Shown here piece by piece: positions 20,335-26,900 of a stretch of 29,672 nucleotides of DNA. How positions within the stretch are numbered: position 1 is the stretch's first letter; the number at the start of each line of letters is the position of its first letter. The position numbers were made by a program, and so were the translations under genes. The notes under the pieces were generated by a model. The model searched no databases. It was not told the DNA's origin and saw only the letters and a list, made by a program, of their open reading frames with translations. This stretch comes from a virus: positions 1 through 29,672 of IMG/VR virus record IMGVR_UViG_3300046758_000205; one strand, given 5' to 3'.

Positions 20335-21773
20335 TATAACCCAACCCTTCCTTTAAGCGACTGATACAGTTTTGTTATTTCTGCGTCAGACAGCACTCTA
20401 TTATAAACCGCTAGATACGCTATATCTCCATTGGTCCATTCACTATTTCCTGGATCGTAATGCATTAATCCGAATCCATTAGGACCTGCACTTCCTCCTG
20501 TGCTATTATTAACAACTTTTGATCCATTTACCCAAAAACTGTATCGATCAGTACTTATGTTACCTGTGGCTGCATATATTCTCCAATCGGTATCAGTGCC
20601 TCCGGCATCAACACCACTAACCCAACCTGCTGCATAATGATTTTCTGTTGTATCACTCCAATGTCCTAGCAGCCAATTATTGATCCTTCCTGAAACTATT
20701 CTTCCTTTTGGACTTCCTCCTGGTGCGTATCTAGTTATTGCAATAACAGTGTAATTTGTACTACTATAATCAAAGCCCATTCTCATTGGAAAATCATGAC
20801 TACTGCTGCCGCTGTATCTCAAAAACTCTACACCGTTTTCTTCTAGATAACTCCAATTGTTCATACCGTTTAAATTATTTATATATCCGTGGCCGCTTCT
20901 TTGTACTCCTATTAGATTTTTTAATCCAAATTTAGCATTTGTAACTAATTGGTTTAGTGAAGGTTCTGTTCCGTCTATTTTATCTATGCGTGGATAAGCA
21001 AACTCTAAAGCACTACTGGTATTAGTTGTGTAAAAATGATACACTCTATTTCTTGCAGTTGTAGTTCCAGATGCCCAACGCTGATCAGCATCTCCACAAT
21101 TTCCGTAATAGTTGTCTATACTTGGCAAATATTCGAGATATCTTGATTCTATATCGCCAACTCTAGGAGCAGAAGTTCCTGGAGTAATATTTGCTTTGAG
21201 TTTATACCATCCTGTTAGAGGATGTCTTCCGCCAGTATAGCCTTCATAATGTACATGTGCTATATGGCAATACCATTGACCTACTTCAAATGCACTTTGA
21301 GCTGGATAAGAAAAGTAAGGATTGCCCTGACTTGCACCGTTGTCATTGCGTATAGGATTTGGAGACATTCCATGATACATTCTACCACCTGTAGCGGTAG
21401 TCGGGCGTCTAACCCATATACTATACCTGTAAGTGTAATTAGTATCTATTGTATAGTAATCGCTGTTCCATCCTCCATCAGCGCCACTAGCAGAGTCAGG
21501 TTGTGTACGCCAAACAACATCAACAACACTTATACTAGGAACATTTCCACTGTACTGACCTTCAGTTGTAAATCCAGTATCTGTTCTAAATTGTTCGCTT
21601 CCACTTCCGTTTGGATTGTATCCAGCAGTACTGCCTGTGCCACTTGTCCATGTTAACCAAGGATTTAAAATATTAGATCTTTGATGTTTCCAAGGATTGC
21701 CGTCTACACTACTAGCATCCCATAGGTGTGTCAATCCGTCTGTTGGCATCTTTAACCCTGTATTTGCTCCCAT
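20334..21773 (-). CDS. LamG-like adhesin, paralogue 2 (479 aa)
   Basis: The N-terminal tag MGANTGLKMPTDGLTHLWDA matches the family. The extended region (about 30-280) shares ADGGWNSDYYTIDTNYTYRY, SIWVRRPTTATGGRMYHGMS and a DGTEPSLNQLVTNAKFG end with paralogue 4, so these two are closest relatives. The C-terminal LamG part has YTVIAITRYAPGGSPKGRIV, DWRIYAATGNISTDRYSFWV and NGSKVVNN, closing IAYLAVYNRVLSDAEITKLY with LKGRVGL. Function by family: sugar or protein binding at the tail tip. Its last codons contain AAAGGAAGGG, 13 bases before the next start, which fits a re-initiation ribosome site. Coupled by TAATG at both ends. Confidence 0.83.
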   Translation of the reverse strand: MGANTGLKMPTDGLTHLWDASSVDGNPWKHQRSNILNPWLTWTSGTGSTAGYNPNGSGSEQFRTDTGFTTEGQYSGNVPSISVVDVVWRTQPDSASGADGGWNSDYYTIDTNYTYRYSIWVRRPTTATGGRMYHGMSPNPIRNDNGASQGNPYFSYPAQSAFEVGQWYCHIAHVHYEGYTGGRHPLTGWYKLKANITPGTSAPRVGDIESRYLEYLPSIDNYYGNCGDADQRWASGTTTARNRVYHFYTTNTSSALEFAYPRIDKIDGTEPSLNQLVTNAKFGLKNLIGVQRSGHGYINNLNGMNNWSYLEENGVEFLRYSGSSSHDFPMRMGFDYSSTNYTVIAITRYAPGGSPKGRIVSGRINNWLLGHWSDTTENHYAAGWVSGVDAGGTDTDWRIYAATGNISTDRYSFWVNGSKVVNNSTGGSAGPNGFGLMHYDPGNSEWTNGDIAYLAVYNRVLSDAEITKLYQSLKGRVGL

Positions 21774-22891
21774 TAGATTCCATACCTCCCTCTTAAACCT
21801 TGAAAATTCTTTTTCATTTCGTTTTCTGTAAGTGCAGTTTCGTAAACTCTAGCCATTGCAATACTGCCTTGAAAACGTTCACCATCTCCGGTTCCATGTC
21901 CACCAATACGTAAAAAATCCCAATCTGTAGGATCAGCAAAACTACCGCTGACAAATTGAGTTACGCCATTAACGCAATATGTAATGCCAGAATTACTTCT
22001 ACTAGCTGCTACATACACCCACTGATTACTCGGTACTGTTAAAGTACTAGCAGTTGCAGGCCACCACATTAACACGTTGCTTGGATTTATATATAGTGCA
22101 TCATCACCAGCTAAATTATGCTGTATTATAGATCTGTATCCGTTATTTGCTTTTGTATCATATATTAACGCTTCGACACTAACACTTGAAATAGTCTTAG
22201 CAGTAAAATTTTGTGTATCCATGTACGAATCTGTGCCATTAAATGTCCAAGCCTTTGTAGTAGCGTTATACGTACAATAGTTTTTGTTTACATGATAGTT
22301 GTTAGCAAGATCAACCGGACATGGCGACCTTCCTTCTTGTACTTTTAGATTTGTATAATACCTTGCTCCACTATAGTCACTGCCGGCATAACCTACATAC
22401 CAGTTAAATGTTCCTGTTGAATTTGTTCTAGTCTGTAAAGTTGCGTATCTATATTGCCATGCAACACCGCCCATTTCGACCTCAGCATTTGCACCATTGG
22501 CTATTCCTGTACCAAAAGATATGTTTCCGCTGCCGTCATATGCACGACTGTGAAACATTCTGTTTGCACCTGTATAATTTTCACTTTCTGCATACCAACC
22601 ACTTAATACAATTGGAACACCAGTAGTAGGTATTGACGGGTTACATTGATATTCGGTATTAGCACCACCTTTGGTTTGTCTTAAAACATAATCGCTGTCT
22701 CCTGGATTGTCTAATTGTACAATATCGTTTTGAGCATTATGTCCGCCACTAGGTGTAGCATCAGTACCGCTCACAAAACTTCCATTGGTCAATAGATTGG
22801 CTCCACGGTTAGTCCAATTTTGCTGACTTGCACCGTCAATAGAAAATATTAAATTTCTATTAACCATACTGCTGTTGTGCATTGTTGCCAT
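21773..22891 (-). CDS. LamG-like adhesin, paralogue 1 (372 aa)
   Basis: First of the five in translation order. The N-terminal tag is divergent: MATMHNSSMVNRNLIFSIDG then ASQQNWTNRGANLL. Residues about 35-190 look like a CBM4/9-type jelly roll: LLTNGSFVSGTDATPSGGHN, VLSGWYAESENYTG, WQYRYATLQTRTNSTGTFNW, then YYTNLKVQEG. The LamG domain (about 205-372) has WTFNGTDSYMDTQNF, SVEALIYDTKANNGYRSIIQ, NQWVYVAASRSNSGITYCVN and GVTQFV, ending IAMARVYETALTENEMKKNF then LRGRYGI. It is likely a sugar-binding adhesin. It starts in TAATG overlap with the 71-aa gene, with AGAGAG nearby as a weak ribosome site. The last codons contain AGGGAGG upstream of paralogue 2's start. Confidence 0.83.
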   Translation of the reverse strand: MATMHNSSMVNRNLIFSIDGASQQNWTNRGANLLTNGSFVSGTDATPSGGHNAQNDIVQLDNPGDSDYVLRQTKGGANTEYQCNPSIPTTGVPIVLSGWYAESENYTGANRMFHSRAYDGSGNISFGTGIANGANAEVEMGGVAWQYRYATLQTRTNSTGTFNWYVGYAGSDYSGARYYTNLKVQEGRSPCPVDLANNYHVNKNYCTYNATTKAWTFNGTDSYMDTQNFTAKTISSVSVEALIYDTKANNGYRSIIQHNLAGDDALYINPSNVLMWWPATASTLTVPSNQWVYVAASRSNSGITYCVNGVTQFVSGSFADPTDWDFLRIGGHGTGDGERFQGSIAMARVYETALTENEMKKNFQGLRGRYGI

Positions 22892-23106
22892 TAAATAAAT
22901 CTCTCTACTTCTACAATATTAAAGTGAGGCAAACTTTTTGTCATGGCTTCCCAATTGTCAAAATATTCTTTGTTCATATCTTGTTCGATCACAGGTATTT
23001 CTTCGTTCCAAATAATGTTACCTTCGAGTGTCTGTATAGTTTTTGTCCACACTAATTCTTCTCTACGGAATATTAATTTACTAGGTTTAGGTGTTACGTT
23101 TAACAT
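22891..23106 (-). CDS. 71-aa protein between fibrinogen-like and lectin genes, function unknown
   Basis: The gene overlaps its upstream neighbour by seven bases (ATGTTAA) and its downstream neighbour by TAATG, so it is translated in the same chain. The product has a basic first third (PKPSKLIFRREELVWTKT), a short beta-like middle (GNIIWNEEIPVIEQDMNKE) and an amphipathic end (YFDNWEAMTKSLPHFNIVEV, then ERFI). No family recognised. The position suggests a small assembly factor for adhesins or a tiny virion component. Real coding status is supported by the tight overlaps and the lack of any competing frame with such fit. Confidence 0.65.
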   Translation of the reverse strand: MLNVTPKPSKLIFRREELVWTKTIQTLEGNIIWNEEIPVIEQDMNKEYFDNWEAMTKSLPHFNIVEVERFI

Positions 23107-23897
23107 ACATAAATTCCTCCGTATTGATGATTATCACCGCCACTACTGTTCCAATATGGTCTGTCTTGATATCCACCGCCTGCAAACCAGTTTCCACTCC
23201 AACAACTTCCGTACCAAAAAGGATTGTTATTGTAATAGGTTGCACAATTTCCGCCGTTGGTATCAACATCGTTATCGAAAGTTGTTAGTCCAAAATTGCC
23301 GGATGCATGATAACCGTACATGCCTGGATAACCTCCGCCTGTGTCATCTTGTAACTGACTAGGACTTAGGAACGAATAAGCACCTGCAATTGATTTGTCT
23401 TGAAAATTAAAATCAGTAAATGTCCATCTAGCACGTTTGGTATGAGAACCGGTTTGATTTAATCTAATGCCGTCAGTTGTACTTACGTATTGGCATACTG
23501 TTACTCGAGAAGTGTCTCTACGTTTACCGAGATATCTCCAAAAGTCTAACCCTACCCAGACGTTGTAAGAATTTAAATTATTTAAATTACTAAAATTAGT
23601 TACAGTAGTATTTGACCCTTGATTAGATCCGCCTGTACGAATGTTTACTTTTTTTACAGCATCGTCCCAACGCAAATTGTTCATACCACCTGTACTACTT
23701 CTATTTGCTAGTACAAGTGCCCAATTTCTGTCAGATTCAAAATCACATTCTATCCAAGTATGACATATACCAGCGGGTGTTCTAATACTGTACCACCCGC
23801 TGGTTGTAATCTCTGAAATGTCAATATGGCCTGTAGGGTTTGGTCTACTTACTTTTGAATAACCTGCACAAAACTGTCTACCGTATAAGGTTGTCAT
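23100..23897 (-). CDS. Fibrinogen-related-domain tail adhesin (265 aa)
   Basis: The protein reads as a fibrinogen C-terminal-like domain (FReD). HIDISEITTSGWYSIRTPAG (24-43), then CHTWIECDFESDRNWALVLA (45-64), mirrors the family's SGVY.I...F.VYCDM...GGW start. TTFDNDVDTNGGNCATYYNN (205-224), then FWYGSCWSGNWFAGGGY (227-243), mirrors the family's Ca-site and pocket region (F.D.DND...GNCA..Y...WW...C....LNG.Y), with Cys218 and Cys232 in the usual disulfide places. Such domains bind acetylated or other sugars in animal lectins (ficolins, intelectins). Here it probably binds a host surface glycan. It starts six bases after the giant fibre's stop, with AAGGAA as ribosome site. The middle, with LRWDDAVKKVNIRTGGS, is not identified. 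Confidence 0.8.
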   Translation of the reverse strand: MTTLYGRQFCAGYSKVSRPNPTGHIDISEITTSGWYSIRTPAGICHTWIECDFESDRNWALVLANRSSTGGMNNLRWDDAVKKVNIRTGGSNQGSNTTVTNFSNLNNLNSYNVWVGLDFWRYLGKRRDTSRVTVCQYVSTTDGIRLNQTGSHTKRARWTFTDFNFQDKSIAGAYSFLSPSQLQDDTGGGYPGMYGYHASGNFGLTTFDNDVDTNGGNCATYYNNNPFWYGSCWSGNWFAGGGYQDRPYWNSSGGDNHQYGGIYVC

Positions 23898-23903
23898 ATA
23901 ATA

Positions 23904-26900
23904 TTATTCCTTGTACTCTGTATCCCATCTGTCAACATCTTTACGTTCACCGTACACAGTATAGAAACAATTAATAGGTCCATCACTTCCAACAATTACA
24001 GTGTTGTCAACAATATCTTCAACCCAAATATCCTGCTTACCACCTATTGCTGTTAAGTTAACAGTAATAGTATCTTCGTGTACAAGGCCAGTCCAATAAT
24101 CAGGTAATTCGATTACATTGGTGTCTTTTAATTTACCACGTACATATACGCCGTCTTCTGGACCTTCAAGAGATCCGTGACGTAATTTCATACCTTCTTT
24201 TGTTGGGTGATCTATAACGAAGCTTTTTGTTGTTGCTGCAAGAGATCCACTAACTTCTAAGACATAGTTAGTACCAGGACTTGTTGTATCACTCTGTCCA
24301 AAGCCTAAACGCATTGCTTTTGCAACAGTCAACTCACCGTCAGTAGTAAGTGCCATTGCACCTTGCGCATCAGAATGACCAGTGTCTAACCAAATAAATC
24401 CTCTAGCATCTGTGTTACTCATTTGGAAACTCATAGCATAATCGCCTAAGCCACCGTATGTGTATCCTGATTTCATACCAATTGAGTATGTGCCGCTATC
24501 CCATACACGTAACTTATCACGTGTCTGCGAACTGTTACCATCTATCAATCCGATGTTGTAGCGTGTAGTGTTAGAAAATCTATCTGGGAATGTACCGGCG
24601 TTAATGTTACTTGCATCGCGATAGAATGCACTGCTTTCTCCGTCTAACAAGTCTGCATCTAGTCCACTACCTGAGCCATCGTTACCACTTGTCCAAACAG
24701 TGTATTCTGTACCATCTGCATTGTGCTTCAAGCCATTTACACCAGCTCCCAAGTCAATGTAGTCGTCGTGTACATCGTTGTAGATACGCACTTTGTTACC
24801 ACTGTCAACAAACTGCATGTAAGCTCTGCGTGTGCCTGCTTGATACCAACTGATGTACGGGTTACCAGTTGCAGAAGTATCTGCCATACGGATCATTTCG
24901 TCGCCTGCGTGACTCATATTTAGTCGACCAGTCATTGTATCGCCGCCAACTGCTACAAATCCAGTGCTATCAATACCGTCTAGTGTGTCAGCGTCAACAT
25001 CTGTTAGTCCACTACCATTACCACTGAATGTGCTTGTACCAATGTTGATGTTACCAAATGTTGTAGTAATTTCACCTGCATCTAGTACACCAGTACCTGT
25101 TAAGTTACCGTACGTGCCGTCGATACGTGCGTTAGGAACAGTACCACTGCTTAAATTACTTGCATTTAGCGATGTTAATCCTGCCCCTGAACCATTATAA
25201 CTACCACCGTATATTGCACCTTGTACACCAAGTCCGCCGTTAATTCTTACAGCACCAGTAGTAGTACTAGAAGCAGCACTAGTATTAGTAAATGTTTTTA
25301 CACCTCCCATACTTTGATTGCCGCCTAGTCTAGCGCCACCAACTGTACCACTTGTAATTTTTCCTGCGTTTAATGATTCTATATTCGAACCGTTACCAGT
25401 AAAGTTGCTAGTTCCAATATCAATGTTTCCAAAGTCAGAAGTAATACTACCAGCGTTTAGTGCGCCAGTGCCTGTGATATCACCTTGGTGTTGTGTTACA
25501 CTTGAAGATGATATAGCTGCATCAGGAACAACACTACTGTCAACTGATGTTATAGCAGAAGCGTTAACACTTGTTAGTCCAGCACCGCTACCAGTAAATA
25601 TACTTGTACCAATGTTTATATTTCCAAAGCCTGTGTTTATACTACCACTGTTTAGTATACCAGTTCCTGTAATACTTGCTTGGTGCTGTGTAACATTTCC
25701 GCTGCTAATACGTGCATTTGCAAATGTACCGCTTGTGATTTGGTTTGCAGCAATGTCGCCCCAGAAATTATCAGCTACTACATCTTTAGCAACACGTAGT
25801 CCGCCTGTAATTTTTACACTTGGCGAATCGTCTGCAAATGTTTCAGTTCTATCAACATTTGTAGCATCTGTAAATGTAACGAAACTATTAGCTGCTAATG
25901 TTGTAAATGCACCTGTGCTTGGAGTAGTATTACCAATTGGTGTATTGTTCAAACTTGGAATTGTAAGTGTACCGTCTACGTTTGCATCGCCATCTATATC
26001 AACACTATGTCTAAATTGTGTTGTACCAGTAGTCTCGCCTATTACTATACTTGTTGCTGCTTGAGCAAACGCTAGTGTTGTAACATTATCTTTTAGTAGA
26101 TTAAATGTACCAGTTTCGTCTGAGTTTATTTGTGTACCATTAACATTTAGATTTCCACTTAATGTAGTTGTAGCATTTCTAATTGTTGTAGTACCTGTTG
26201 TGGCACCAATAGTAATACCTGTACCTGCGCTTGCAAAGTTTACAGTAGTAGCAGTTGCATTTATAAGATTAAATGTACTTGCGTTTGTTGTAATATCACC
26301 GCCATCAACATTTAAATCACCATCTACATCTAAGTTATTGTTTATACTTGTTGTACCTGTTGCGGCACCAATATCAATAGCTGTAGCTGCTCCACCAAAA
26401 TTAATTGTAGTTGCAGTACTATCAAACAATCCCATTGTTGCGCTACTCGCACCAATTCCTGTAGTAAAACTCGGAGATGTAGCAAATGCTAATTTACCAG
26501 ATCCTGTTTCGTCGCTAATTACTCCCCTAAGCTGCGCACTTGTAGTCGAAGCAAACTGACTTAAATTTCCTCTGTTTGCTAATGTACCGCTTGTAGGTAG
26601 TGTTACACTTGTATTACCTGTAGTTGTAAGTCCTAGTGTATGCGCACCAGTATGTGTGAAACTGCCGCCTAATGTAATAGTTTTACTACCATTATTTACA
26701 CCAGTACCACCGTATGTTGCGCCAATTATGCTACCATTCCATGTACCAGTAGCAATAGTTCCTACACTAGTTAAACTACTGTTTACTACTGCACTTCCTA
26801 ATGTTGTACTACTTAAAACGCTAGAGCCATTTATGCGATATGCTTTACTACTTGCTAATTCAAAGTTTTCACTACTGGTCCAGCTATCTGTGGCATTAAT

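Noticed and set aside
25318-26064. Long plus-strand open frame (248 codons) opposite the giant fibre
   Set aside because: It mirrors the G/T/S/N-rich repeats of the fibre; the product is a low-complexity Pro/Val/Leu run without domain signs, and no promoter or ribosome site was seen.
24975-26418. Regular repeats considered as a CRISPR array or a replication iteron set
   Set aside because: The repeats are in frame, diverged, unequal in length and encode fibre shaft units; there are no constant short repeats with unique spacers.
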